Shown: positions 18,359 through 27,741 of the stretch, piece by piece
How positions within the stretch are numbered: the stretch's first letter is position 1
Layout: every line of letters starts with the position of its first letter
From: Paenibacillus amylolyticus
Lineage (GTDB): Bacteria; Bacillota; Bacilli; Paenibacillales; Paenibacillaceae
Direction: 5' to 3'
Length of the DNA stretch: 64,000 bases
NCBI RefSeq assembly: GCF_029689945.1
Contig: NZ_CP121451.1
Span: 6,138,001 to 6,202,000 of the forward strand
The notes under the pieces: generated by a model
Told to the model about the DNA's origin: nothing
What the model saw: the letters and a program-made list of their open reading frames with translations, nothing else
The model's database searches: none
Translations under genes and position numbers: made by a program

Positions 18359-18574
18359 TCTTTTTTTGGAGTTGGTACATATTCAAATAAAGCATTCATC
18401 GAGAATGGCTTTTTTTATTTCATTTTAAATTCATCTAACAAGGTTAATTAATGATATATTTTACATTCACTTCTTCCAATCACTATGCTTATAGTGTAAG
18501 CATCCACATTTAGGGTAATGGACATACACAGCGCACATCATCATAGAAACCATATACAGGGAGAGGATTATACA

Positions 18575-19065
18575 ATGTTTACTCGTAATGACGATATACG
18601 TAATCAGATTTGGGATACCATCTCCGGATTGGACGAAGATCAATTGAACCGGAAACCTTCACCTGAACAATGGAGTATCTTGCAAGTACTGCGTCATTTG
18701 AATCTGATGGAGAATGTAATTGGTCAGCAAGCCCGCCTTGCGCTGAGAAGGAACAGACCGTGTCTGTGGATAAAAAACCATATGAATTAACACTGGACCG
18801 CAGCCGCTCCGTCGAGGCACCGCCCCATCTTCAGCCTCCAGCTGCGCCTGAAAAAATCGCACTTGTACGCAACGATTTGGACGAATCCCACCAAGCATTA
18901 AATAACTTTGCATTGGATCATGACCCTGACCTGCTGCGCAGCAAGTCCTTCCCACATCCCGTATTTGGTGAGATGGATCTGATCCAGTGGATTGACTTTG
19001 CAAGTTATCATGAGGAGCGTCATCTGGGACAGATTCAAGGGATTAAACATCAGCTTGGTGTATAA
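18575..19065 (+). CDS. DinB family protein (frameshifted in this sequence)
   Basis: The repaired 163-residue protein is a second DinB-superfamily member: EQWSILQVLRHLNLMENVI gives the first His, and SYHEERHLGQIQGIKHQLG the second and third. The ATG at 18575 has GGGAGAGG upstream. The frame breaks at 18740-18743; adding one base there gives RLAAEKEQTVSVDKKPYEL. The usual activity is metal-dependent thiol or hydrolase chemistry; the substrate is unknown. Confidence 0.78.
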
Positions 19066-19108
19066 ATAGCAGCTCCATTTCTCATGGAGAGCACAATATT
19101 TGAACGCC

Positions 19109-19147
19109 AAAAAACCTCCAATCCTATTCTTTAGGTTGGAGGTTTTC
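19109..19147. terminator. Bidirectional terminator between convergent genes
   Basis: AAAACCTCCAATC and GGTTGGAGGTTTT form the stem; T-runs flank both sides. It serves the DinB gene (+) and the GNAT gene (-). Confidence 0.85.
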
Positions 19148-19178
19148 CATGTTCTTATCTCACGAATAAGAACGAGAT

Positions 19179-19682
19179 CTATATTTTTTTGCCCAAAATC
19201 GCCAGATCTCTATTCACACCATCCAGCACAGCCACTTCGGGATAATATCCCCACTGTTCAAAACCATGCTTGCGCAATAACCCCAGACTCGGTTCGTTAT
19301 GCCCGAAGACAAATCCGAGAATGGTCGTAATGCCCAGTGCAGGACACGCCGCAAATACAGTTTCGAGCAAACGTCCGCCAGCCCCAATTCCGCGACATTG
19401 CTGATCCACGTATACACTGACTTCCACCGTTCCATTATACGCAGGGCGTCCATAGAACGAGCTGAGACTTGCCCAAGCCACCACATGCCCTGCCTGCTTC
19501 ATCACCCAAAGCGGACGATGATCAGGTGAATGGTCCTCGAACCAAGGCACACGTTGCTCCACTGTCACCGGTTCCAAGTCCGCCGTTACCATACGGCTCT
19601 CGATGGTGGAATTATAGATGTCCACAATCCTCGGCAGATCCTCCCGGCGCGCATATTCAATCTGCACATCTTCCAGCTTCAT
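19179..19682 (-). CDS. GNAT N-acetyltransferase, phosphinothricin acetyltransferase-like
   Basis: The 167-residue enzyme resembles the Pat/YncA group: EYARREDLPRIVDIYNSTI at the start, GTVEVSVYVDQQCRGIGAGGRLLE (acetyl-CoA loop) and NEPSLGLLRKHGFEQWG. Such enzymes acetylate amino groups of phosphinothricin, methionine sulfone or related amino acid analogues. The ATG at 19682 has GGAGG seven bases before it. Confidence 0.85.
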   Translation of the reverse strand: MKLEDVQIEYARREDLPRIVDIYNSTIESRMVTADLEPVTVEQRVPWFEDHSPDHRPLWVMKQAGHVVAWASLSSFYGRPAYNGTVEVSVYVDQQCRGIGAGGRLLETVFAACPALGITTILGFVFGHNEPSLGLLRKHGFEQWGYYPEVAVLDGVNRDLAILGKKI

Positions 19683-19845
19683 CACTATTCCTCCATTAAT
19701 ACAGCTATAATATCATTTCGAAGCCAAGTTCATGGCTCTAATTTATAGAGGTTATTATAATGGAAAAAGGAAGCTGGCGTACAGCATGTAGAATATCCAT
19801 ACCCGACAACAAGTATTACCTTTAAACTATTTTCGTCTGACCTGC

Positions 19846-20919
19846 TTACTCTGGCAGTCCCTGAACGGTATTGCCCCGTGTCAACTCCTGACTCTGATCG
19901 GCCCAGCGAATATTGAGGGAACGTGACGTGAACAGGTCTGGACCATCCGATACCTGAAAGTGCAAATGAGCTTCGCTGGAGTTGCCAGAATTACCTAAAT
20001 CGCCGATGTGATCCCCCTGCTTGACTTTATCCCCTTTTTTCACCGCTACACTGCCCTTTTTGATATGCCCCGTGATACTGTATTCGTTATTGCCGTGATC
20101 GATAACCACATAATTACCCGCCGGCTCTTCCGGATTCATCACGCCAGGTACATTATCCTCAATATCATTTTTGATCTCCACTACCGTACCATCCGCAGCA
20201 GCATAAAGCGGCTGACCAAAAGCATAATAGTTGGCATTATCCTTGGCATCGCCCTGATAACTCGCCCCGTCTTTCGTCTGAACAATATCGAGTGCATAGC
20301 GCTGTGTTTCATGCTCGTAATGATAATTTTCCAGAACACTATGACCTCCCCAGAAGACATACATCTCTCCTTTCATCGGGAACTGAAACTCGGTCTTGGT
20401 CAGCTTGTTATCCGTATCGGGATGTAGTTCCAGTGGAGTAATGCTTAAACCACCAATCTGATGATCTTCAGTAAAATAGGCGCGAACCCCCTTGGTTCCT
20501 GTATCGTCTGTCCACGCATGTTCCGTCAAACCATTCATCTCAGCTTCCACCACCTGCTTCCAGGACTTCGCTCCCTTCAAAAAACTGTCGGCAGAAGACT
20601 TAAAATCCTCTAAGGATACGGCTTGCTTCATGTCAGGAGTAAACTGATTATAAATTGCATCTTTGGAACCATTCGTCAATGTATCCATGAGATTGTCCGG
20701 CGTTACCAATTGTTCTGTCGAACCATCATTTTGTTCTTTGCTTGAAGTGTCACCGTTATCCTTTTGATCCTTTTGATCCTTTTGATCCTTCACCTGTTCT
20801 GTAGCTGGCTTCTCAGCCTGTTCTGCTTCATCGGAGGTAATTTTGTTACTTGTACAAGCAGAGAGTACAGCAAATGCTGTCACCGTCAGGAGGAGTAGTT
20901 TCCATTTCCTATTCATCAT
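19846..20919 (-). CDS. M23 family metallopeptidase lipoprotein
   Basis: The 357-residue protein has a lipoprotein signal (LLLLTVTAFAVLSAC, Cys at ~22), then a Lys/Asp/Gln/Glu-rich linker containing three KDQ repeats, a ~100-residue middle domain (TPDNLMDTLTNGSKDAIY onward) and a C-terminal LytM/M23 domain from ~residue 200. The zinc site is seen as HETQRYALD and, at the end, SSEAHLHFQVSDG. It should act on peptidoglycan or a related polymer outside the membrane. The middle domain resembles the DUF3887 type seen in other Bacillales M23 proteins. It is monocistronic. Confidence 0.88.
   Translation of the reverse strand: MMNRKWKLLLLTVTAFAVLSACTSNKITSDEAEQAEKPATEQVKDQKDQKDQKDNGDTSSKEQNDGSTEQLVTPDNLMDTLTNGSKDAIYNQFTPDMKQAVSLEDFKSSADSFLKGAKSWKQVVEAEMNGLTEHAWTDDTGTKGVRAYFTEDHQIGGLSITPLELHPDTDNKLTKTEFQFPMKGEMYVFWGGHSVLENYHYEHETQRYALDIVQTKDGASYQGDAKDNANYYAFGQPLYAAADGTVVEIKNDIEDNVPGVMNPEEPAGNYVVIDHGNNEYSITGHIKKGSVAVKKGDKVKQGDHIGDLGNSGNSSEAHLHFQVSDGPDLFTSRSLNIRWADQSQELTRGNTVQGLPE
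20758..20791 (-). repeat. 9-bp tandem repeat inside the M23 lipoprotein gene
   Basis: The unit GATCCTTTT is repeated nearly four times on the + strand and encodes KDQ repeats in the linker. Copy number can change by slippage without breaking the frame. Confidence 0.85.
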
Positions 20920-21138
20920 TCAACACCCTTTCTCTTTACCTTTTCTTACTTACCTCAAATCTACATCATGAATCTTATGGTTGGTCTAACGTTCACTTAC
21001 ATTTAGTTAAATTTATAGCCCAATATAAGCTTGATAATTAAGCTTCTGTTAAGGCAACCTGTCTTCCAATTGATCTTAAGAATGGTATGATGGGCAATAT
21101 ACCAAGAAAGAGAGTAACGAGGAGGTTAGCATTACATC

Positions 21139-21900
21139 ATGGATCATGTCTCACTCCTGCTTGTTGATGATGAACAAGCGATTCTACATATGCTCAAAAC
21201 GGTACTGCTCAAAGAACAGTTTCTCGATATTGATACGGTCACTACAGGTGAAGCAGCGCTCGAAGCCTGCAACAACAAAACATACCATTGTATCGTGCTC
21301 GACATCATGCTTCCCGGCAAAAGCGGGCTGGAAATCTGTCCTTTTCTACGCCAGGTCACTGATGCGCCCATCCTGTTTTTGACAGCCAAAACAACCGATT
21401 ATGACAAATTAACGGGATTCGCCGTTGGTGGCGACGATTATGTCTCCAAACCCTTCAATCCGCTGGAAGTCGTTGCACGAATCAAATCCTTACTGAAGCG
21501 TTATTTGCCTTCGAAAACAGCTGCGATCCCGGATCCCATCCCATCGAACGTAAATACGTCATCTTCAAACATGCCGGAAGGCATATATGACTTCGGACGA
21601 TTTCAGGTATTGGAATGGGCTGGTGAACTTCGGGTTGAAGGAGAGACCGTATCCTGTCCGGCACTTGTATTTCAACTGCTGCTCTTTTTCTGCAAACATC
21701 CCAATCGCATTTTCACCAAGTCAGATCTATATGAGCGGGTTTGGGGCTCGGAAGCCATTAGTGATGATAATACCGTGATGGTCCATATTCACCGCATTCG
21801 GGAACGCATTGAAAGCGACCCTTCCAACCCTGTGTTTCTCGTTAACGTTCGAGGTTTGGGTTACAAACTCATTCTGCCGGAACATCTGTCACGCCCATGA
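21139..21900 (+). CDS. OmpR-family response regulator
   Basis: The 253-residue regulator has a receiver domain (LLVDDEQA, CIVLDIMLPGKSG, DDYVSKPFNP) and a winged-helix domain (CPALVFQLLLFFCKHPNRIF, then DDNTVMVHIHRIRERIE and VRGLGYKL). A ~30-residue Pro/Ser-rich linker between them is longer than usual. GGAGG lies 13 bases before the ATG. It overlaps its kinase gene by 4 bases. Confidence 0.92.
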   Translation: MDHVSLLLVDDEQAILHMLKTVLLKEQFLDIDTVTTGEAALEACNNKTYHCIVLDIMLPGKSGLEICPFLRQVTDAPILFLTAKTTDYDKLTGFAVGGDDYVSKPFNPLEVVARIKSLLKRYLPSKTAAIPDPIPSNVNTSSSNMPEGIYDFGRFQVLEWAGELRVEGETVSCPALVFQLLLFFCKHPNRIFTKSDLYERVWGSEAISDDNTVMVHIHRIRERIESDPSNPVFLVNVRGLGYKLILPEHLSRP

Positions 21901-23657
21901 GTATTCGTCGCCGATTAATGACCCGGTTTATTGGAATGCTTGCGGGAGCCGTCATTCTGATCATCCTGCTTGGGTCTGTAGCCACCTACTGGGTTCTGCA
22001 AAAGGTAAATGAAGTGAATTTGGTGGATGATTTTGCGCTTAACGGTCTGGACCAATTGATTAATACAGCAGAATTCATGCCGGACAATACCATTAAATAT
22101 GACCCCAAATTGCTTAAGCAAGTGGATAAATATCAAGGCTGGCTCCAAGTGCTGGATGAACAAGGCAACGTCATTGATGATTATCATGCACCCGCCGATG
22201 TTCCTACTCACTATAAACCGGGGGAATTGATTGCATACTGGGAAAATCAAAAGCCTTTTCCTTATCAGATTGTCATGCTCATCCGGGAGAAGAACGGTAA
22301 GAATTTTACTTTGTTGTATGGCGAGAGTAACCCGGCCAAATCGCTCATCAATACCATTCGTTCAGGTCTCATTCTGACCAACGGGAAGTTTACTCTTCAA
22401 CCGGGCCAACAGGAAGACCTTCGCGCGGCTAATGCCTATCTTCAAGTATTGGATGCTTCAGGACGCGAACTCTCCTCCTTTAACAAACCAGCTGTGGGTG
22501 TACCAAGCGAATACACCCTTCAGGACCTCGTCCTGCAGATTCGCTATCCAAGTCGATCAGGCAAGTCTACTGCTACATGGTACGATGAGAAGAATGAAAC
22601 CACCTGGTTGATTAGTATTCCTGGCGAAGCAAATGGTACAGGGAATTCGAATCCCTACCGTTTTATTCTGGAACCGGCATTGGTTATATTAATTGTGTCC
22701 ATCATCATTCTGCTTATCTTGCTGGCCTTCTGGTATGCCAACCGATTCGGCTCGCCCATGCTGCATATGCTTCAATGGTTACAGCGTCTGGAGCGAGGTC
22801 ATTACGAGGAACCTGCCGGAGCCTCCGGAGTGCCTCGCAGTCAGCGTCGTAACGGCAAGTGGAAGCGAAAATACAACGTGTATGCTGAAGTGCTTCGCTC
22901 CATGCAGGCCCTGTCTCACACCTTGAAGCAAGATGAAGAACTCCGCAAACAGACCGAGTCCTTACGAGAGGAATGGATTGCTGGCATAACACATGATCTG
23001 AAGACACCGCTATCCTCCATCCAGGGTTATGCTCATATGCTTGAGGCGGATAAGTATAGCTGGAGCACGGAGGAAGTCAGGGAATTCGCAGGCATCATGC
23101 TTGATAAATCCATGTATATGGACAGGCTTGTCAACGACCTTGCCATGACCTATCGATTGCGCAGTGGCGGATATCAACCTGTGGTGGAAGATACTGACGT
23201 AAATACGTTACTTCGTGATCTGATCCAGCGGGCTGAACGAAACCCGGCATATGGAAAAGGTCGCATCCTATTCCAACCTTCTGAAGCACCTGTCTATGGA
23301 CGCGTCCATATTCCGTCGTTCGAACGAATTGTGGATAATCTGACTGCCAACGCCCTTCTTCATAACCCGCCTGAGTCCATCCTGGTTGTCAGTGTGCATT
23401 CCGGTAAACAACCCGATGCATTCAGCATCCAGTTTGCCGATAATGGACGAGGCATGGACGCCCAGACGGTATGGAAGTTATTTGAACGATACTATCGCGG
23501 TACAGATACAGGTACATCGGACGTTGGATCAGGGCTAGGCATGGCGGTAACCAAAGGTTTGATTGAAGCGATGAACGGGCATATCGAGGTACAGTCCACC
23601 CCAGGTGAAGGAACGATCATTCGCTTAATATGGGACGGTCCATCTGAAACGAATTAA
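21897..23657 (+). CDS. Sensor histidine kinase
   Basis: The 586-residue kinase has membrane segments at ~15-35 and ~265-285 enclosing a ~230-residue external sensor. The sensor contains two similar segments: GWLQVLDEQGNVIDDYHAP and AYLQVLDASGRELSSFNKP, each followed by a DVPTHY/GVPSEY element, which suggests an internal duplication. The cytoplasmic part has a HAMP-like linker, the H-box GITHDLKTPLSSIQG, an N-box (IVDNLTANALLH) and G-boxes (DNGRGMD, GSGLGMAVTKG). It works with the regulator just upstream; no obvious target gene adjoins. Confidence 0.9.
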   Translation: MSIRRRLMTRFIGMLAGAVILIILLGSVATYWVLQKVNEVNLVDDFALNGLDQLINTAEFMPDNTIKYDPKLLKQVDKYQGWLQVLDEQGNVIDDYHAPADVPTHYKPGELIAYWENQKPFPYQIVMLIREKNGKNFTLLYGESNPAKSLINTIRSGLILTNGKFTLQPGQQEDLRAANAYLQVLDASGRELSSFNKPAVGVPSEYTLQDLVLQIRYPSRSGKSTATWYDEKNETTWLISIPGEANGTGNSNPYRFILEPALVILIVSIIILLILLAFWYANRFGSPMLHMLQWLQRLERGHYEEPAGASGVPRSQRRNGKWKRKYNVYAEVLRSMQALSHTLKQDEELRKQTESLREEWIAGITHDLKTPLSSIQGYAHMLEADKYSWSTEEVREFAGIMLDKSMYMDRLVNDLAMTYRLRSGGYQPVVEDTDVNTLLRDLIQRAERNPAYGKGRILFQPSEAPVYGRVHIPSFERIVDNLTANALLHNPPESILVVSVHSGKQPDAFSIQFADNGRGMDAQTVWKLFERYYRGTDTGTSDVGSGLGMAVTKGLIEAMNGHIEVQSTPGEGTIIRLIWDGPSETN

Positions 23658-23667
23658 AATGTTCCGC

Positions 23668-23696
23668 TTGACCTTTCCATTTTCAGTCTATATAAT
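23668..23696 (+). promoter_or_regulatory. SigA-type promoter of thrS
   Basis: TTGACC and TATAAT are 17 bases apart, placing the transcription start near 23703, upstream of the T-box leader. Confidence 0.8.
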
Positions 23697-23779
23697 CGAC
23701 ACTCAATAACACCTGTTCCAATATATTGATATGGATGCCACACATTTCAGGATAACTTTAATGAGTAGATCTAACATAT

Positions 23780-24096
23780 TTGGCGATGACCAGAGACATG
23801 ATTTCGTTTGCGTGCTGCCCAGAGAGAGAGGGGATTGGTGAAACCTTCTTCAGCGAACGGACCGGAATTACCCCTCTGCAGCCGTGACCTCGAACCTCAG
23901 CATTGCGGACATCCCTCGGATGTTCGGCATGTTGCCAGTAGAGTCCACCGTCTGATCCCCGATAACGGATTCCAATGAGGGTTATGATGTATCCTGTTCA
24001 CGGCGGCTGGTCGAGAGCAGATTGCACCATAACCAAATTAGGGTGGAACCACGAGCCAAGCGCACTCGTCCCTTTTCCGGGACGGGTGTTTTTTGC
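23780..24096 (+). ncRNA. T-box riboswitch (threonine) with terminator, thrS leader
   Basis: The leader begins with GGCGATGACCAGAGA, has the apical stem I elements CAGAGAGAGG and GGTGAAACC, and contains the T-box GGGTGGAACCACG at 24041-24053. The terminator follows at 24063-24094: CACTCGTCCC pairs with GGGACGGGTG, then six T. Binding of uncharged tRNA-Thr to the T-box bases would prevent this terminator. ACC threonine triplets lie in the 3' side of stem I (near 23887 and 23896); which is the specifier needs a fold. Confidence 0.92.
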
Positions 24097-24128
24097 GCTT
24101 TCATTTGATGAAATGGAGAGTGGTTCAC

Positions 24129-26129
24129 ATGAGCAAACAGGAAAACAGTAACTCAGCAAGCAACAAATCAGGTAACGAAGTAAACAACCATGCCGTTGAT
24201 CTTCAACCATCCAGTCGTTCCATTGAGGTCCGTCTGCAAGGTGGAGCCGTACGTTCTTACGAAGCAGGCATCACTGTGGGAGCAGTCGCCTCATCCATCA
24301 GCACAAGTCTTGGGAAACAAGCGATCGGCGGTATTGCAGATGGTCAGAATATCGATCTCGATGGGGTGCTTGAGCAAGATTGCGAGCTCATCATCATTAC
24401 GTTGGACAGTGCGGAAGGTCTGTATCGTTACCGTCACAGCGCAGCACATGTGCTCGCACAGGCCCTCAAACGCATCTATGGTGCAGAACAAGTGAAACTG
24501 GGGATTGGCCCGGTCATTGAAGATGGATTCTATTACGATGTTGATCTGGAGCATGCCCTGTCCATCAGTGATCTGGCGGCCATTGAGCGGGAAATGAACA
24601 AAATCATTCAGGAGAATCACAAAATCAGTCGGCGGGTCGTTAGCCGGGACGAAGCCCTCCGTATCTTCGGAGACATCCAGGACCCCTACAAGCTTGAACT
24701 CATTCAGGATTTGCCGGAGGACGCCGAGCTTTCGATCTATGATCAAGGAGAGTTCTTCGATCTGTGTCGCGGTCCCCATCTGCCATCCACTGGTCGGATC
24801 AAAGCGTTCAAGCTGCTGAATGTGGCTGGTGCGTACTGGCGGGGCAACTCGGATAACAAGATGCTGCAACGTATCTACGGCACTGCTTTTCCGAACAAAG
24901 CCCAACTGGATGAACATCTGCACATGCTCGAAGAAGCGAAAAAACGGGATCATCGCAAACTCGGCAAAGAGCTTGAACTATTCATGTTCTCCGAAGAAGC
25001 GCCCGGCATGCCCTTCTATCTGCCTAAAGGCATGACTGTTCGTACTGAACTGGAGCAATTCTCGCGTGAGCTGCAATTACAGGAAGGTTATCAGGAAGTT
25101 CGGACTCCGCTCATGATGAACAACCGGCTGTGGGAGCAATCCGGCCATTGGGAGCATTACAAGGACAATATGTATTTTTCGGAAGTGGACGATTCCACTT
25201 TTGCTCTGAAACCAATGAACTGTCCCGGGCACATGCTGATCTTCAAAAATACACTCCATTCCTATCGCGAATTGCCCATTCGCATGATGGAATTCGGGCA
25301 GGTTCACCGTCATGAATTCTCAGGTGCCCTGAACGGCATGATGCGTGTGCGGACATTCTGTCAGGATGATGCGCATCTCTACGTCATGCCAGAGCAGATC
25401 GAGGACGAGATTAATCAGGCGATCTCACTGATCGGACGCATGTACGATATCTTTGGATTCGAATATAAGATTGAGTTGTCCACTCGACCGGAAGATTCCA
25501 TGGGATCGGAAGAACTGTGGGATCAGGCGGAGCGTGCATTGCAAAATGTACTGGATCGCCGGGGCGTGGCGTACCGCATTAACGAAGGCGACGGTGCCTT
25601 TTATGGACCGAAAATTGACTTTCATATCCTCGATGCGCTGAAGCGCAGCTGGCAGTGCGGAACAATCCAGCTTGATTTTCAAATGCCGGAGAAGTTCGAC
25701 CTTACTTACATTGGCGAGGATAGCCTGAAGCACCGTCCGGTCGTGATCCATCGTGCCATCTACGGTTCCATTGATCGTTTCATCGGCATCCTGACTGAGC
25801 ACTATGCAGGAGCGTTCCCACTTTGGCTCGCGCCGGTGCAAGTGAAGCTGCTGCCTGTATCCGATCATTACGCAGATTATGCGCTACAAGTACAGAGCCA
25901 GCTCCGGGCTGCGGGTATTCGGGTCGAAACAGATCTGCGAAGTGAGAAACTTGGTTACAAAATCCGTGAAGCCCAGATGGAAAAAGTGCCTTATTCACTC
26001 GTGCTCGGTGAGAATGAGAAAAATGCCTCATCCGCCTCTGTCCGTGCATACGGTCAGGGAGATCAAGGCATCCAACGTATTGAAGCTGTTATTGAAATGA
26101 TCCAACAGGCTGTGAAGGCAAAAGTATAA
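24129..26129 (+). CDS. thrS: Threonyl-tRNA synthetase
   Basis: The 666-residue enzyme charges tRNA-Thr. It has a TGS domain (~35-95), the editing domain with HSAAHVLAQALK and FFDLCRGPHLPSTG, the class II catalytic core with zinc ligands (PMNCPGHMLIFK, motif 2 RMMEFGQVHRHEFSGALNGMMR, motif 3 VIHRAIYGSIDRFIGIL) and the anticodon-binding domain (from ~560). I use the ATG at 24129, just after the leader. The first ~30 residues are low-complexity (Ser/Asn-rich) and extra to the family. Expression is governed by the T-box. Confidence 0.95.
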   Translation: MSKQENSNSASNKSGNEVNNHAVDLQPSSRSIEVRLQGGAVRSYEAGITVGAVASSISTSLGKQAIGGIADGQNIDLDGVLEQDCELIIITLDSAEGLYRYRHSAAHVLAQALKRIYGAEQVKLGIGPVIEDGFYYDVDLEHALSISDLAAIEREMNKIIQENHKISRRVVSRDEALRIFGDIQDPYKLELIQDLPEDAELSIYDQGEFFDLCRGPHLPSTGRIKAFKLLNVAGAYWRGNSDNKMLQRIYGTAFPNKAQLDEHLHMLEEAKKRDHRKLGKELELFMFSEEAPGMPFYLPKGMTVRTELEQFSRELQLQEGYQEVRTPLMMNNRLWEQSGHWEHYKDNMYFSEVDDSTFALKPMNCPGHMLIFKNTLHSYRELPIRMMEFGQVHRHEFSGALNGMMRVRTFCQDDAHLYVMPEQIEDEINQAISLIGRMYDIFGFEYKIELSTRPEDSMGSEELWDQAERALQNVLDRRGVAYRINEGDGAFYGPKIDFHILDALKRSWQCGTIQLDFQMPEKFDLTYIGEDSLKHRPVVIHRAIYGSIDRFIGILTEHYAGAFPLWLAPVQVKLLPVSDHYADYALQVQSQLRAAGIRVETDLRSEKLGYKIREAQMEKVPYSLVLGENEKNASSASVRAYGQGDQGIQRIEAVIEMIQQAVKAKV

Positions 26130-26175
26130 AGATGTAACAACCCTATTCACGGGTCACTCATCGGCCTGTGCTGAA

Positions 26176-27039
26176 TTACAACTTCTCGTCAGGTTTCAGC
26201 CCGACTTGTTCTTCGCTCCACGTCCAGAAACGCTCAGCTGAAGCATCATCAACGGCATGTGCCTTCAGCTGCTGCTCTTTCTGTTGATAGAAGTAACGCC
26301 CGGTGATGCTGACAACTTCAGGGCTTGTGGCCAGATAAACAGCCGTTTGTGCTCCCTCTTCCGGGGACAAAAAGAATGGCAGCTTGCCCACAAATGCCAT
26401 AATGCGTGTGCCAAATCCGGTATTGCGATCTACGCCAATGCTCGTTCCCACCGCACCTGGGTGTAGACAGTTCACCGTGACAGATGTACCTGACAGCTTG
26501 CGGGCCAGTGTACGAGTGAACAGCACGTTAGCCAATTTGGATTGGGCGTAGCTTTTGAGCGGATTATACCCTTTGTGCAGATGTGGATCTTCGAAGTGAA
26601 TTTTGCCAGCCTTGTATGCACCTGACGAAACGTTCACAACCCGTCCCTGCGTAGCAGCTTTCAGAGGTTCTATCAAAAGCAAGGTCAACAGGAAATGCCC
26701 CAGATGGTTAATGCCGATACTCTGCTCGAATCCGTCTGAGGTTTCCTTCCGCTTGACCATCACCACCCCAGCATTATTCACCAGAACGTCAAGGCGATCA
26801 TGACGCTCGCGGAATGTGTGGGCAAATTGGCGTATACTTTCGAGTGAGCCCAGGTCACACAGCATTAATTCAATGGCAGAAGAGCCGGACTGACGCACAG
26901 CCTCCTGAAGAGCGTCGTTTCCACGCTTCTCACTGCGGCATGCCATAATGACGTGATATCCTTGCTTTGCAAGTTCAATCGTGGTTGCCAACCCCATCCC
27001 TGAGTTGGCCCCGGTTACAATTGCTGTCTGATTGGTCAT
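26176..27039 (-). CDS. Short-chain dehydrogenase/reductase
   Basis: The 287-residue SDR resembles the retinol-dehydrogenase/WW-oxidoreductase group. It has the cofactor motif TGANSGMGLA at the N-terminus, NNAGVVM, the catalytic Ser in VNVSSGAYKAG and the YAQSK active-site motif, then HPGAVGTSIG. The basic residue in ACRSEKR favours NADP(H). I chose the ATG at 27039 with GAAGGGAAG upstream. It is divergent from the HEPN gene, with ~105 bases between them. The substrate is unknown. Confidence 0.88.
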   Translation of the reverse strand: MTNQTAIVTGANSGMGLATTIELAKQGYHVIMACRSEKRGNDALQEAVRQSGSSAIELMLCDLGSLESIRQFAHTFRERHDRLDVLVNNAGVVMVKRKETSDGFEQSIGINHLGHFLLTLLLIEPLKAATQGRVVNVSSGAYKAGKIHFEDPHLHKGYNPLKSYAQSKLANVLFTRTLARKLSGTSVTVNCLHPGAVGTSIGVDRNTGFGTRIMAFVGKLPFFLSPEEGAQTAVYLATSPEVVSITGRYFYQQKEQQLKAHAVDDASAERFWTWSEEQVGLKPDEKL

Positions 27040-27143
27040 GAGGTACTTCCCTTCTGAACCAAAGGTTCCGAAATTAGAGGCGCGACGACGGACAATATGA
27101 GATAATGAGAGGATCACATCTCGGTTTCCATGGGAGGACAAGT

Positions 27144-27686
27144 ATGCTGACCAAAGAAGACTTTAAAAAAGTTAAAAAACAAGCCAAACTTGAAATCGCA
27201 CAACTCGAACAGGAATATCAGGAGATCTTGCAGAATGTTGATTCAACCCTGTATGAAGAATACGGTATTTGGGACCACGAAGAAACCCGTGAGCTCACCC
27301 GAAAACGCAAAAACCGAAGATACGCTTCACTGGTCATCGAGCTATGCGCCATTATCGAACAAATGTTACATCAACTGTATAAGCACGTATATCAGAAAAA
27401 GTTTAATTCGACCCAGCTGATGAAAACTCCTGCCTACCGTGCACGCTCCAACATGGAGATTATCCAAGCCGAACTGAGCAAAGAGTTCATTGCTCTGAAA
27501 TCCGAAAAAGAAAACTTCGCTGAGGCCCTTAGCCAGGTGTTTCTGACGAGGAACAGACTTGTTCATGATAACTTCTCGTTTGTCTCCATCGTTAAGGATG
27601 GCAGTACTGAAGAAGAAACGTTTGAATCACTGCTCCATACGGTAAAAAAATATAGAAAACACTTAAAATATAATCGCCCTGAATAA
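27144..27686 (+). CDS. HEPN-like protein with an Rx4H motif
   Basis: The 180-residue protein is almost all helical and charged. Toward the C-terminus it has VFLTRNRLVHDNFSF, which contains R-x4-H (RNRLVH), the ribonuclease motif of HEPN domains, preceded by a long helix typical of the fold (SLVIELCAIIEQMLHQLYKHVY). The ATG at 27144 has GGGAGG upstream. HEPN proteins act as toxins, RNA-processing enzymes or abortive defence effectors, usually with a partner. No MNT nucleotidyltransferase lies beside it. The call rests on a short motif and helix pattern. Confidence 0.55.
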   Translation: MLTKEDFKKVKKQAKLEIAQLEQEYQEILQNVDSTLYEEYGIWDHEETRELTRKRKNRRYASLVIELCAIIEQMLHQLYKHVYQKKFNSTQLMKTPAYRARSNMEIIQAELSKEFIALKSEKENFAEALSQVFLTRNRLVHDNFSFVSIVKDGSTEEETFESLLHTVKKYRKHLKYNRPE

Positions 27687-27718
27687 CAACGACAATCGCT
27701 AAAAAGAAAAGGAGGTGT

Positions 27719-27736
27719 ACCGGACTACGGTCCGGA
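27719..27736 (+). promoter_or_regulatory. Hairpin between Shine-Dalgarno and start codon
   Basis: ACCGGACtacgGTCCGGA is a 6-7 bp inverted repeat located between AAGGAGG and the ATG at 27742. Folding would bring the two to normal spacing; unfolding would not. Confidence 0.45.
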
Positions 27737-27741
27737 TCATC

